A DNA stretch of 64,000 bases. Origin: Triops longicaudatus (lineage: Eukaryota > Arthropoda > Branchiopoda > Notostraca > Triopsidae). The translations under genes and the position numbers were made by a program. The DNA lies in the NCBI GenBank assembly GCA_022885665.1, contig JAGQDJ010000260.1, forward strand, positions 1,736,001 through 1,800,000, read 5' to 3'. The notes beneath the pieces are model-generated. The model had not been told where the DNA came from and ran no database searches. It saw nothing but the letters and a program-made list of their open reading frames with translations. Within the stretch, counting starts at the first letter, position 1. Every line of letters starts with the position of its first letter. This document shows, piece after piece, positions 1 to 11,385 of this stretch.

Positions 1-2098
1 AACATTGAGGCTTAATTTTATTTCCGAAAATTGTTTGGGGGCCTTGAGTGAACAAAACCAGTCCTTAAGACGTTGGGATGAGAAATTGATGAAGAAACGC
101 CGCGTTGGGAGGGCGCAAAGGGTGGGGAAGGGCGCGAGTCCGGGGCGTGCACATATCAATGCCCAAGTGAGATGACAAGATGAATGATTCGAAGAAAAAA
201 AGCATAATTGAAGCTGAACTGCGCCAGGGATCATACAGCCAATACCAAAAGAGCTTGAATTGCCTTGAGGTTAATGCAGTCTCGCTGGCTTGTTTCTCCC
301 GCTCCCAATTTGGAGAACGTGGTGATAGATCACGGCTAAAATTCTTTCAGTGGAGTTCGCACAAATTCGACCTTGCCTCGTGTTGTTGTTGCAGGTGAGA
401 CTCAAGAGGCATACATTAAAATACGGTATTTTTTCTGAATATGTTACGGGGCTCCCGCTGGCGGTATTGTGCCTTATCGAGCTAGACGAACCGTAAACAG
501 TTGGAATTTACTGGGGAAAACAGTTTTTCAGATAAAATTTGGGGAGAAAAGGAGGCTGAGATTTTTGGAGAAAAGTGACGCTAAATTATGTCGTTATCCT
601 GCGCCAGTTAAAAGGCAAGTCGGGGCTGAAGTGGCAGGCCATGGGGAAGAGAGGGTGACCAAAGTTAGGAGGTAAAAAGCGAGAGAAGTCAAAATGTTGG
701 GAACTGATGCTATCCTGGTAGGAAAACCGGTTTGACCATTCTGTTTCGCAGTCGGCGGGGCTGCATTTGTATGATACCTGTAACGTGCGGCGTTTGTTAA
801 CAGCCTTTTTATGGAGAAGAGGGGAGAAGTGTTTGAAAAGAACGAGGAGGGAGGGCAACAAGGAGACAAGGGAGAGGTCACAGGGCCAAAAGGGTCTTGG
901 TATGCATACTGAATGGGAAACTTGTCGTCATTTCCTCTTTGCATTGCGAGACGCTTTAATTGCCGCATTGTGAACTGAAGCCACAAAAGTTGTGCCGGGG
1001 TTTATCACTAGAAGACGGGATGGAGTAGGGAAAGCTGGGTAGAGAAAGAGAGAGGAACAAAATGCGGAAAAAGGTGTCCTTATATGACGAGGACTTCTCG
1101 TAATTGTAGATGTCTCTCTTTCACTTACTCATCGCTTACGGTTGTGGTGAAAACTTGTTCTGCGGTGTAATGAGTTAAAAAAAAACGGGCTGAACTGACA
1201 GCAGATTGCTTGACCATATTCATACAGCAATTGTTTGCCATTCATCTGACATGGAGTAACACAGTCTGATAACAAAACTGGCTGGGGATCCGCAGTCATT
1301 GTTAGTTTTCCAATGTTGGAACAAACGCGTTGAAAAAGGAAATTAATTCCATGACAGGGTCATTAATTAGTTTTCGCGAGTTTTATTGGGAGCTTGTACT
1401 ATAAACGTTGTATTACATAAGTGCAAAGCGAACGAGACAATGTTAATCAATTACAGTAATTTGGCCTTCTTTAAAGGTAATATTGCTCTTTTGTGTTATA
1501 GGTAATACATTCGGAGTGTTTTTTATGCATAAGAAATTGTACGATGTAGCATTTATTTAAACACAGTAAACCAATGCGTAAAACCAAAGAACCTGTTGCT
1601 AAGCGTAGTTTTGGATATTTTCGAAGCAGGCCACCCAAGTAGTCAATAAAAAAAATAGATAGGCAACATCTAGGAAGCCTTGTAATATCAGCACTAGAGA
1701 TTCGGCGTCTTTATAGCCCGGCAAAAAGCAGTGAGCAGTGGGTCTGAGGACTAATTGGGTGACATATTGTCACCTGGGAGCTGTAAACGTGCTACGATCC
1801 CTCATGTGTAGAATTTCTTGCAACCAAGTGGAAGATTTACAACTCTATGAATGTCAGTGTGAGGCGCTGATGGTCGGCAAACACAATGGTTAAAAGTAAA
1901 TGAATCCTTGTTCAGTTCCTTTGCGTTCCTTCAGCGTATTAACGTGACACGTGAATTAGCTCCAGGTTGTCAATTGACGATGTACATGTGTGGTCACCGA
2001 AAACGCGCAACCGTGACCAAAAAGTGTGGTTTTCGAGTATTTTCACGCTATGTGAAATGAGAAGCTAACACACCTCTGTCGTTTATTTCTCTTTGTAG
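1..2098 (+). other. intron/upstream sequence of how, no exon recognised
   Basis: No coding exon is recognisable here; in particular I do not see the QUA1 segment that must precede exon 2099-2232. A pyrimidine-rich tract followed by gttgcag/gtgaga at 385-400 resembles a recursive-splicing site (see findings). The rest is AT-rich with no structure I can support. Confidence 0.6.
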
Positions 2099-2232
2099 AG
2101 ATTGCCAAAGTGCGAGGAAATTTGTTCCAGATCAATGGCCAAGAAAAGAAACCTCTAGTATTGCCCGAGCCTGTGGGTCCAGTAACGACGCATTCGGAGA
2201 AAGTTTACGTACCAGTCAAAGAATATCCTGAC
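2099..2232 (+). CDS. how: how exon: QUA1-KH linker and start of KH domain
   Basis: Acceptor ctttgtag/AG and donor GAC/gtaagt. The exon enters with two bases that complete a split codon (phase 1), so an upstream coding exon is required. It encodes [10 protein letters not shown] at the start and [11 protein letters not shown] at the end, the latter matching quaking [16 protein letters not shown]. It ends in phase 0. Confidence 0.92.
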
Positions 2233-5200
2233 GTAAGTTTGACTTTGTTTACGAGATTTCGGAGTTGTGTTTATCAGATACAAATTTCGTCGATGTTTTA
2301 TCTCTGAATAAAGGCAAAATAAATAAAGACTCATTAATCCAATTAACAATAAATAAAGATAAGTTAAGTTAAATAAAAACAAATAAAGACAAATTTTTCA
2401 TAAATATATATAATATGAGAGTTTTTAACATTTTTATATTCTATCATGCTTAGATTTTTAAATCACTTTTGATTTTCGGAACTTCGTTCATCAAATATTG
2501 TCATTTTTGCCTCTGAATAAATGGTCCGAATTTTTCGGAATTTCGCAGGGAATTTTTAACATTTTTTTGTTACTCTGTTTTGCTTAGTTTTTAGAATCCC
2601 TTTTGATTTGTAATTACTGGCAAGCAATTATGAAATAAAGATCATGTATAGGACAGTTTATATTAATAAACACATTTGCGTGGACAGTTCAATTTTGTTG
2701 GAAGGATCCTGGGACCACGCGGCATGACAGCGAAACAGCTGGAGCAAGAAACAGGATGCAAAATCATGGTACGGGGTCGCGGTTCAATGCGAGATAAGAA
2801 AAAGGTAAAGACGAGAGTATTAACGAATTAGTAGCTCCTCCTTTTTGCCTTCTGAGTTGGGAGTTTTTCAAGAATGATGTTTTCAAACCTGTATCTTATT
2901 GCTTTTGTCTTTCTTGCAACTGACAAGGATGCTTGTTACCCAGGTAAAAGTTTGTGTCTCTTATCCGTAAAAGGACATCTCCACGTCCACCTTCTAAACA
3001 GTCCACGTCCAACTTCTTGCTTTTCTTGCTTTTTTTGGGTGGGACGTATGGGGGATGTCATGTTAGGAGATTGTTCAAGTCTAATCGCACAACCTTTGTT
3101 GTTATCTGGCTGACATTGTAGGAGGAGCAGAATCGAGGCAAACCCAACTGGGAGCACTTAAACGATGAGTTGCACGTTCTCATCACTGTCGAAGATACAG
3201 ACAATCGCTCGGTGGTCAAATTGCAGCGCGCCGTGGAAGAAATCAAGAAACTGCTCGTACCTGCCGTAAGTAGTTGGGAAAACTTGCTTCCTTTACCTTT
3301 AGTTTTGGGCAATCAAAGGCTTCTACTTGTCTATTATTTTCTGTTTTTTTTATATATATATATATGTATGGATTTTCAGAAAGTCGTGTAACCCAAAGAA
3401 ATCGTGGGTAATTTACCCAGGTTTCAAAACTCTGGGCTATAAGGCACTCTTCAAGAGTGTTTGTGCAACATGCTTTGGGATAAATACCACCCAATACGTG
3501 TCGAATTGCTCCACGGAATATTTTAACTTTACGTTTCACCGTTATGCGGAGCCATGCTCATGAATTGAAATGGGGGGAGGATTTGCGTCTAATGTTGTCT
3601 GTTTCGACTAGGCTTACTAAGTTTCTGTAGTAGGCACTCTACACGTTTTCTTTGGGAGAGTTTTTGTGTGAGGTCGGAATGTATGAGCTCTTGTGTTTAC
3701 TGAGTGAAATCGGCCCAAGATGCCAAGCATTACTAATCTTTTTGCAGGACTTCAGGATCCATTTCCGGTTGCCAAGTTGGAAATCTTTTAAGTTGCAAGC
3801 CACGAGCGCAAGTGACAGCTCAAGTATAATTTTGGGTACACAATCTTTTTTTTTCGGCAGGAAAGTTCAACCCTGGCTGTTGCGAAAGGAGCACCCAGCT
3901 GAGAAGGTTTGAAACTCAATTTTAGCCGAAGACAAAAGCATAACTTGATGACCTTAGCTAAGAGCACAAAGCGCACTTTATTGGTGCACTTTAGCGGGCC
4001 AAAAAAAGCGCCCGGTAAAGACAACAAAAAGACGAACGACAGACACGTTCCTATTTATAAAATTTGGACAGGAGGATGCGGGGCGACAAGTTCTTGTTTT
4101 ACTTTTAGCGAAGGGGGGAAGTAAGAGTTTATTGTGTCAATGTTGTTTTTGGGGCATGGGCAAGCGCGCTGGAGTTGACTCGTCTGTTGTTTAGCATTTC
4201 GCGCGGGACGACGCCAACGTTTGTTTGTCTTTGATTTTCAACGTGAGTCGTTCCAGAGCATCTCTTACTTTGGCTCCAGGTCTTGTAAAAAAAAAAAACT
4301 TCCGAAAACGGGCTGTAATGACGTTCCGGTCTATAAAGCGCGGATCGTTAGGCTAAAATCTCGTAAACGAAAGCTTTCACGTATTTTTAGATCCTTTTCG
4401 CACGGGGTGCCTTTTTCGCGACCCACGGAATGATTTAAAAGGGAAAACGGGGGAATTCGCTGTTACAACCACGCATAATGGGTAATAGAGAATGAGCTAA
4501 TAAAGAACAGCTGGAAATGGACGTCAAACAACATTCTTCGGCAAGTCCTGCTTCATGACGCGCGTTTTAACAACCATTGGCTGTTTTCTAGGGGGTTATT
4601 CTTTAACGCAACGATTTGGCAATCGTATGAAATAGCAACTCTGGCAGTCGTGTGAAGTAGAATTCTTAAAGCGACAAGTAAATAAAGAAACATAGTGAAA
4701 TGCAGTTATGTAGTACGAATGTAGTGTGTCATACGTGAAGAGAGACACAAAAGTAGACCAAATTTTAAACTTTTGGTTTATACAATGCAAAATGTGGAAA
4801 CTAAAAGCAGAAAATGACGTTTCAGTTTCGCAGTATTTATCCAAGAAACAGCCAATTGACGTGGTTAGCGCAAAATGGGAGATCGTAACACAATGAAAGC
4901 TAGAATAACGATAACAACGGGTGCGTTTTGTGAAAATACTTGAATAGACTAACTATCGCTGTCTAGCAACACTGTAACAAGTGTATGTAATGCGCTCTAA
5001 ATGTTGCCGCATTTCCAACTCACCTTCGAGACATTTATAGTGGGTTAATAGAGGTTTATAGAGGTAAGCAGGCTTCAGCAGTCTGTACATCTTGTGCACC
5101 GTGTTCTCTTTTTCGTTTTCTTGCTGTCTTCGTCGCTAAGACTTGAACGTCCTTGCGATAAAGGACAGTGGTTTCTTGATTTGGCAGTCCCTGTGGCCGT

Positions 5201-8200
5201 TAAATTAAGTGAAACGCGAAAAAGGGGCGAGTTCTCTTGAACGAGAGTGCGAGCAGTTATTCCCTGTTTTAGCACTGCCAAATCTGGACAATTTATGGTG
5301 TCCATGAGCAGCAGTTGCTAGTGCCAGTTACCTAAAGAGCGTTCTTTTTTGGGTCCCTGTCTTCATGTTCACTTCTTCGCGAGGTTGAATGTGTGGTGCG
5401 AGTCTTAAGACTTCGTTGACACGCTCGGGAGAAAAAACAAGAAATAGGACACGACGCGTGGATTGGGGAAATGCTAGCGATGACACTAGGGATTACGAGC
5501 TGCTTCAGCTGTTGTTTGACTATTAAAAGCGATTTATTGTCGCGCTAGGCATCGAGGTAGAACTATCCCGAGACCCGTGAAAAAGAGGACTTAAAAGTCT
5601 TTGCACAAGTATTTATACAAGTATTTTTCGTGGAATTTCGTAGGGTTACGAGACTTTGGGTGTTAAACCGTTTCTTCGGAGAAAGCGTTTGGAGCGGCAG
5701 CTTTTAAGCCGAGGGTTAACTATGTGAGTTTGTCCCCTCCTGGGAACTTGTAGGCACGTGGGGCATGGTAATGCAATTTACAGAAAACGGGAGCTATACC
5801 TGAAGAAAAAATCCCTTAGCTTTTCTGCATTTTTTTATTTATTTTTTTAAAAATCTTCTTTCGTGAGCTGAGAATAGGAACTATTTGTCAGAAAGATTTT
5901 GAAGCTCTTCCAGAAATTGAGAAGTCGAGAATGGTCGACAAAAGGCCCGGGTTTCGCAGAGTTGACGAAATGCCAAAATTTCTGGGGGGCTTTTAAAATC
6001 TCGTTTGGGTTACTGAGCATGAATTGTATAAGAAAAGAGAAAATGAGAAAGGCAACAGGCATGTCGGGATGAATCATCGTGGCGCTTGCTAGTATTCAGC
6101 CCGAGAGCTCTCTCTTGCGCGTTCTTGACTTATTTGCATAGGCCTTATAAGGTTGAGTTAGGGGTCGACTTGTCCTAGCTTCGGTGCTTTCTTTTCTGTG
6201 GACGGGAATTATGGAGTGTTGGAACTCCCAGTTCTGCTTGTTCCTTACGCTTAGGAGCCCTTGGCGCCGGAGATGTGTGTTCGGAAAGAAAAAAAAAATA
6301 ATTTAAGCTTTTTTTTGCCCATGAAAGGCGTTTTGTTGGGCAAGCCAATCAGTTATTAGGTGTTAATAACTCGAGGGGCCCGACCAAGCTGCTCAGACAC
6401 CTTTTTTTTTTCGAAGAGAAGAACTTATGTCTGCTTTCACAGCAACTATCAGTTACATCACTGAGATTGCATGCCTGAGAATGGGCGGGTTCTATTGAGT
6501 GGCGAATATTTATATAACGGGCTATGTCTCTCGTGCTTCCTTGGGGAGACGAAACAAAAAAGTGGCACAAGACCGGTAAAGGGTTGGCTCATAGCAAAGG
6601 TCTTCTATAAATAGGCTCTTAATCATCTTGGGTTAAATCTGGCGTTCGCCATCGCTTATTTTTGACTTTTTTCGGCGGCTGAGGGCAGAGTGAGAAGTGT
6701 AACGAAACGACTGTTTTATAGCACTCGATGGGTCAGATGTGAAGGCTTGTGGAGCTTAGGGATTCGCCCTCTTTTTTTGGAAGGTAAATAGTAGGTGATG
6801 ATGAAGGTATGGCGCTGGCTGAGAAGTTGATATATGGCGTACACGCAGTACATCCAGTTTTGGTCAGTCACATCAGGGATGTTGACTAAGCCAAAAGTGC
6901 CTGGGGCACTAGACCGCCCAAATGGAGCACTTATGATTTGCAGATCGCTCTTGCGTGCCTCACCGAAGTGCGGATTGGGGTGTAGAAGAGGTTGATCCTG
7001 GGATGTTGCTTCGCAGTTTCATCATGTTACGTTAAACGCAAGACACACGGTGGTTGGAAGCTGCAGCAACCGTAAGATTTTTATCGTTATGGCCGTACAA
7101 GGAAATCTGTATGTATCCTTGCTATGGGTGGTTGTACGTCCAGGCTGAACCCAACCAGCCACGCTTGACAAGAGTGTACATAAAAAGCGGGTTTCGCCTT
7201 ACATGGCGTCGATAACGTTGGCTAAGGAGAAGCTGCTCTTCTCAGGTGCCTTGTTTTTGGCCAAGTCCTGCTCCTTGGCTTGCACACCTCATTTGCATCT
7301 TCCCACGATGAAAGTTGCTTGCCACAGTCGCAATTTCGTTTTATTTATCATGGGTGGTTTCTGGCGTAGAAAGGCCACGTGGCAATTTTTTTTTCAGATT
7401 TTTATTTTTTTTAAAAAATCTATTTTTCGTCTGTCTTTTTACACTTGTCACTGAAAAGAAATATATCCTCTTGGGAAAAGACATTTTTCTTGCCGTCAAA
7501 GCGGAAGGGAATGGCTTAAGTGAGGTCAGCAGAACATGTACGCTTAGTAAAGTGGTTAGCAGCGCTAAGAATGTGTCACGGTGCTAAGAAGCATGGCCAG
7601 AATCTGTAGACAATATTTATAGTTGGCTCCCGTTGTGCACGCGAAAATACATGCTAAAACTTTACGTTCCAGAGCACATTGTACTGAATGGGTTTTATCG
7701 CTTTTTTTTTCTCCGTTTACAACAGGCTGATGGCGAAGATGAATTGAAGAAACGGCAGCTTATGGAATTGGCCATTATTAACGGAACGTACCGGGACTCG
7801 TCATGCAAAATCCCTGCTGCTGCCAAACCATCGGATATTCTCAGTTTGTGTGAGTTCGCCTGGGCTTTTTAGATATTTAAAGTCGCACAGGTGTAGCAAC
7901 CAAGCAACGAGAATGCAACATGAACGAGCCAGCACCGTGATAGGGTACCGAAGCCATAGCAAGAAACGAGGATTCTAGTAGGAAATAAATGTCCGCTGCT
8001 AAGGCCTGAGTTACGACTCGATAAAACCCCCAACTCGGTGCCGTGCGCCCGTTCCGAGATACAACTCTTTTATCTCGCCACCCAACGTCCGCGGACTTTA
8101 TTTTAGTCGCGCACGAGCCATCGGGATCTTGAAGTGGTGTTGCACTCCTTTCTGGGAGACGCTGCTTGGTTGTTCGCTTAATTAAAACATTCATAAAATA

Positions 8201-11200
8201 CGTTGTACGACTGATAAACTGACGCATATTCATTTCGTGTCTCATTTTCTTGCGGGTTTATAGTTCCGGGACTGGCACAATCGCTCCGAACGCCAGGTGC
8301 TCCGTTAGGTGCGCCGTTGATTTTGTCACCCAGGATGACAGTTCCAACATCAGCTGCTGCGATGTTGAATGGCTCGGCTCCACCTCCGCTAATTTCTCCG
8401 GCTGAAGCTGGGCTCTTGTACTCGCCGTACGCCGCGGATTATTCCAATTACGCGGCCGCCCTGACGTCCAATATGTTGGCTGAATATCAAAATGCCGAAC
8501 ACGCACATGCGGGTGGGTTGTTTGCACGATAATTCCTTCCGGGTTACTTTAAAATTTGCGCCAGAGAAATAGAACCACAGCCACACATAATCATTTCGCA
8601 AGAAACGTATGTTCACATTTGAAAACCCAACCCAAAAAAAATCTTCATCTCTTTTGATACACGGTCTCTTTCCTGTGGCAAGCTGATCATATAGTCTTAG
8701 ATATTTCTTTCTAATTTTGTTTCATTTGTTTATAGCCTTTTTTGACCTTGTTTTTTCCCTATAGTGGGCTGGAAATTTTCCGTTCCCTACCTGCCCCAAT
8801 CACCATCCCCTATTCTACTCTTGTCATGAGGAATGATTTGCATCTACCCAAACTTGCAAACCAGCGCCGATCAGTGCAATTTATACGGTGTCAATTTATT
8901 AGAAGGCAAATAATTGTGACAATGGCTTTTTTTCGAAGCTGTATGTATTAAGCTTTAAAGCCTTATTTTTGGTTCTTTTTTGGTGTAAATATTCTATCCT
9001 CGTTCTTTCTTTTTATTTGGCAATATACATATTCAAAGCGATCATAGATTCTTATAAGGGAAAATATTTAACCACAAATCTGCGCTAAATTAACTTAAAA
9101 ATTAACTTTATTTGGCGGCTTTGGGAGCTACATTTCCAAACTGTGTGGTTTTGCTCAGAATTTTGGGCTGATTCGAATCATTCCACTCAGCATGATGAAG
9201 CACACACAGTTTTACACACCCGAGGAAACACACCAACAATCTATTACTTACATCTCTTCTGTTTTCCGTCATTACAGCTTTTTCACACATTTATTTTTAA
9301 CCCCTGCTCTTTCGTATCATCAAACTTTCAGATTCAAAGCTTTCTCGTATTTATTTTCCCCCAATTCCGACCTTGTCTTGTTCAGATTCCCCGCCCCACG
9401 ATGTTTCTCAAGAACTGGATGCTGTGCGATGTCCAGTTTTTTTTATATATACATATTATAGTTCGTGTTGGTAGCTTTAAAAATTGTATCTATTTGATGG
9501 AGCATTATTTGTGACAGATTGTCGAGGAATGATCAAAGTCCGGCCTTGCAGTTTTTTGTTTCGTAGGTTTTATTTGATTTGTTGTCGATAGACAAGTTCT
9601 ATTGCACCTTGTACTGCTTTTGGTTATCGATGTGTCAGCCATATTCATGCCCCGTCAACACCGTAGTTGAAACGGCGACCACGTTTTGTGTCAAACTTTG
9701 GGTGCTCATTCGCTTTGCAACGCACAGGACTTTTTTTCGGGTTTTATTTTCTTTAAAGGGAAGGAGGCATATGTATGGCTGATGTTGGAAGGCATATCAT
9801 TTCATGTTTGTCAGCATAATTCAGAAAGCAAGAGGCAAGGAAAAGTGTCGTGAGATGAACGTGTGTGTGTGTGGCCCAACTAACTAACGTTGTGATTCCT
9901 GACGGTGGTTATTATAGGCAGCATAAGCGGCGCCGGAGCCGGAAAAGTTCGGCGGCCCATGGCTCCTCTCCGAGAGCACCCTTACCAAAGGGCCGGTGCT
10001 GGCGCAGGCTCCTTGTCGTGAATACCCTTTCCAACTGATTGACTGACTTACCAACTCCACACCACCAACAACCAAATTCGCCCTCTTCCTTCAGAGGTTG
10101 GTTCACTAACTTTTAACTTTTACTAACGAGATTCACTAGGCATTTTGAGTTCTTTCTGGCCAGACAACCCACATCATTCATTGAATGTTGTCGCGCAACA
10201 ATTAAAGAATATATGACATCCTTAATATGGCACTTCTTCATTTCACCCCTTGGAAATAATCATGACTAATTCATAATTCCAAATTAACAGACTTAAGGGT
10301 TTTTCGCGTTCTGAAATGCTTCGAGGGTAATTGTTAACTGTCAATTAGCTTTAAATACCGATAAATATCCCTCTCTAAAGAAATAGTACTTCCGTACATT
10401 GAATATCAGCTTTGCATAAGTAATTTTGAACATAATCTTACCTGCACCCAATCCCTTGCTTTTAAACGGAGTCAAAAACTTTCAGCGTGAATGGATTGTG
10501 CCTGATCTTCCGACAATTGGTTTTCCCCCTTTTTTTCTCTCGTGTGATTAAATTTTTTTTAATTACTTTTGGAGCTTATAGAAGAGTGTGCTCAATCTTT
10601 GTATTATTTTATTTATTTTTTTTATTGGTAAAAACGTTTACCGTGTTAAGTCATCCCGTAAGACCCCTTCCCTATTCATGTCTTTATGTCCAGTGCCATA
10701 TTGCGTATTTATATAGTATTGATTTGGGTGTTTCTTGTATTTTTCATTTTTAGAGTGCCTTTAGTCTCATAATTTCACCATCAGGTTGTGCATTCATAAA
10801 TTCGCAAATTTCACATAAAGCGAATATTTTATAAAAACAAAGCAAAGGGTTAGGGACAGCTGCAAGCGCCGGCCGTGACTTTTTGTCATTTTTTTATGCG
10901 GAATATTGTACATAATTTATATATGAAAGAACCAAAAAAAGAAGTTTCGAGTTGAATAAAGAAACAAACGTATTTAAAATGCATCGCGTTATTCCCATCC
11001 CGTGCGCAACGGTTGACGTTCGTACAACCATGGAGACAACGACGAAAAAAAAATGACTCGTTGATTTGGGGATGATTTCAGAACTAACGGAAGCAATCAT
11101 TTGTTTCATTGCGTTGGTTCACTCTCGTGTACCATAACTAAACAAACTAATCACGGCTGTTTTTGTACTTAACCGGGCTTGCTTGCTCAGCTGCTCTACC

Positions 11201-11385
11201 TTGGGATAACCGTATTTTTCCTAGTCACAATTTAGCCATTTTTCTGTTTGTTTAATCAAAACATTGCTATATTGTTTTATTTTTCCTATTGACCAAATAA
11301 TGAATACTAACCATGTGTTTTTATTTCTTTTTTCTTCAACCTTTCAGCGTCCCGTTTTCACCCCTATGACAACAAAAACTCCTGA
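2099..11385 (+). CDS. how: held out wings / quaking STAR-family RNA-binding protein (5' partial, alternative 3' ends)
   Basis: STAR (KH + QUA2) RNA-binding protein. Family members bind ACUAAY-type elements in pre-mRNA and mRNA and control splicing, stability and export in muscle, glia and tendon cells. Exons 2099-2232, 2688-2804, 3122-3265, 7726-7849 and 8264-8512 join in phase and are followed by alternative last exons 9918-10021 or 11348-11385. The visible protein begins in the QUA1-KH linker. It then has the KH core with the GPRG loop (about residues 54-57), [19 protein letters not shown] and LHVLITVED, the QUA2 segment [20 protein letters not shown], and a Pro/Ala-rich tail with [14 protein letters not shown]. 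All of these match quaking/HOW closely. The QUA1 dimerisation domain and start codon are not in the window, so the gene is truncated at its 5' end by the window edge. All introns are GT-AG. Whether to call it how or qki depends on the species; HOW is the arthropod name. Confidence 0.93.
2233..2687 (+). other. how: how intron with AATAAA-rich tract
   Basis: GT-AG intron of 455 bp. Its first 160 bp contain a degenerate AATAAA/AATAAAGA repeat (about 2306-2395) next to an AT-rich tract with TATATATAAT. Confidence 0.75.
2688..2804 (+). CDS. how: how exon: KH domain GxxG core
   Basis: Acceptor tggacag/TTC and donor AAG/gtaaag; 39 codons, phase 0 at both ends. Encodes [19 protein letters not shown] and then [19 protein letters not shown], the nucleic-acid-binding GxxG loop and variable loop of the STAR KH domain. 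Confidence 0.95.
3122..3265 (+). CDS. how: how exon: second half of KH domain and start of QUA2
   Basis: Acceptor cattgtag/GAG and donor GCC/gtaagt; 48 codons, phase 0 at both ends. Encodes [26 protein letters not shown] and [12 protein letters not shown], nearly identical to quaking. Confidence 0.95.
3266..7725 (+). other. how: long how intron
   Basis: GT-AG intron of 4.46 kb separating the KH exons from the QUA2 exon. It contains a short (TA)n run at about 3350-3366 and poly-T and poly-A tracts. I see no additional conserved exon. Confidence 0.75.
7726..7849 (+). CDS. how: how exon: QUA2 domain
   Basis: Acceptor ttacaacag/GCT after a pyrimidine tract and donor TTGT/gtgagt. Encodes [20 protein letters not shown] followed by TYRD, the QUA2 helix that extends the RNA-binding surface, then a linker [12 protein letters not shown]. 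It ends after one base of a Phe codon (phase 1). Reading through the donor would stop after eight more codons. Confidence 0.93.
7850..8263 (+). other. how: how intron
   Basis: GT-AG intron of 414 bp between the QUA2 exon and the Pro/Ala-rich exon. No conserved element is recognised. Confidence 0.8.
8264..8512 (+). CDS. how: how exon: Pro/Ala-rich C-terminal region
   Basis: Acceptor gggtttatag/TT completes the split Phe codon. Encodes [20 protein letters not shown], a [15 protein letters not shown] stretch and [20 protein letters not shown]; the last matches quaking GPEAGLIYTPYEYPY. The donor used by the downstream exons is GCGG/gtgggt (phase 1). If that donor is not used, translation continues as GGLFAR to a TAA at 8530-8532, which gives a possible third C terminus. 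Confidence 0.88.
8533..9917 (+). other. how: how alternative 3' region: intron / possible 3' UTR
   Basis: Intronic for the exon-9918 isoform and 3' UTR for a read-through isoform ending at 8532. Contains a Pumilio-type TGTAAATA at 8984-8991, two strong pyrimidine-tract acceptors at 9277 and 9385 (see findings), (GT)n at 9861-9872 and ACTAACTAAC at 9879-9888. No clear AATAAA was found before 9918. Confidence 0.6.
9879..9888 (+). promoter_or_regulatory. STAR/QKI response element (ACTAACTAAC) before the HOW(L)-type exon
   Basis: A bipartite ACUAAC-UAAC core matching the known STAR-protein binding consensus (ACUAAY plus a UAAY half site), 29 nt before the acceptor AG. It also satisfies a branch-site consensus, so HOW binding could compete with branch recognition. 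The regulatory role is inferred. Confidence 0.45.
9918..10021 (+). CDS. how: how alternative last exon, HOW(L)/QKI-5-type C terminus
   Basis: Acceptor ggttattatag/GC is in the right phase to follow 8264-8512. Encodes 34 residues including [16 protein letters not shown] and ends GSLS with TGA at 10019-10021. QKI-5 ends with KVRR..HPYQR, which carries its nuclear localisation signal, so this is the expected nuclear isoform. The upstream intron has ACTAACTAAC at 9879-9888. An AATAAA at 10955-10960 is a plausible poly(A) signal, giving a 3' UTR of about 0.95 kb. Confidence 0.85.
10105..10127 (+). promoter_or_regulatory. cluster of STAR/QKI response motifs in how 3' UTR
   Basis: ACTAAC, TAAC and ACTAAC within 23 nt, starting 84 nt after the HOW(L)-type stop codon. 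This fits the ACUAAY-N(1-20)-UAAY bipartite element bound by quaking-family proteins. Confidence 0.45.
10955..10960 (+). terminator. how: candidate poly(A) signal of how
   Basis: AATAAA downstream of the 9918-10021 last exon. It is the first canonical hexamer on the + strand after that stop codon. Use is not proven. Confidence 0.4.
11348..11385 (+). CDS. how: how alternative last exon, short HPY-type C terminus
   Basis: Acceptor caacctttcag/CG is in the right phase to follow 8264-8512 and is preceded by a TACTAAC branch-site consensus at 11305-11311. Encodes [12 protein letters not shown] followed by TGA at 11383-11385. The RFHPY core resembles the HPYQR motif of exon 9918-10021, so the two exons look like duplicated, mutually exclusive last exons. 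Expression is inferred from splice-site quality and the motif only. Confidence 0.6.

Larger units (their letters stand above)
10022..11347 (+). other. how: 3' UTR of the HOW(L)-type isoform / intron of the distal isoform
   Basis: Begins with a cluster of STAR-type motifs: ACTAAC at 10105-10110, TAAC at 10114-10117 and ACTAAC at 10122-10127. A Pumilio-type TGTACATA lies at 10907-10914, followed by AATAAA at 10955-10960. A further ACTAAT is at 11146-11151 and TAAT..ACTAAC at 11298-11311. Confidence 0.6.

Noticed and set aside
10485..10492. Acceptor-like actttcag followed by CG TGA, giving a one-residue how terminus
   Set aside because: Weak pyrimidine tract and a trivial product; cannot be told from chance.
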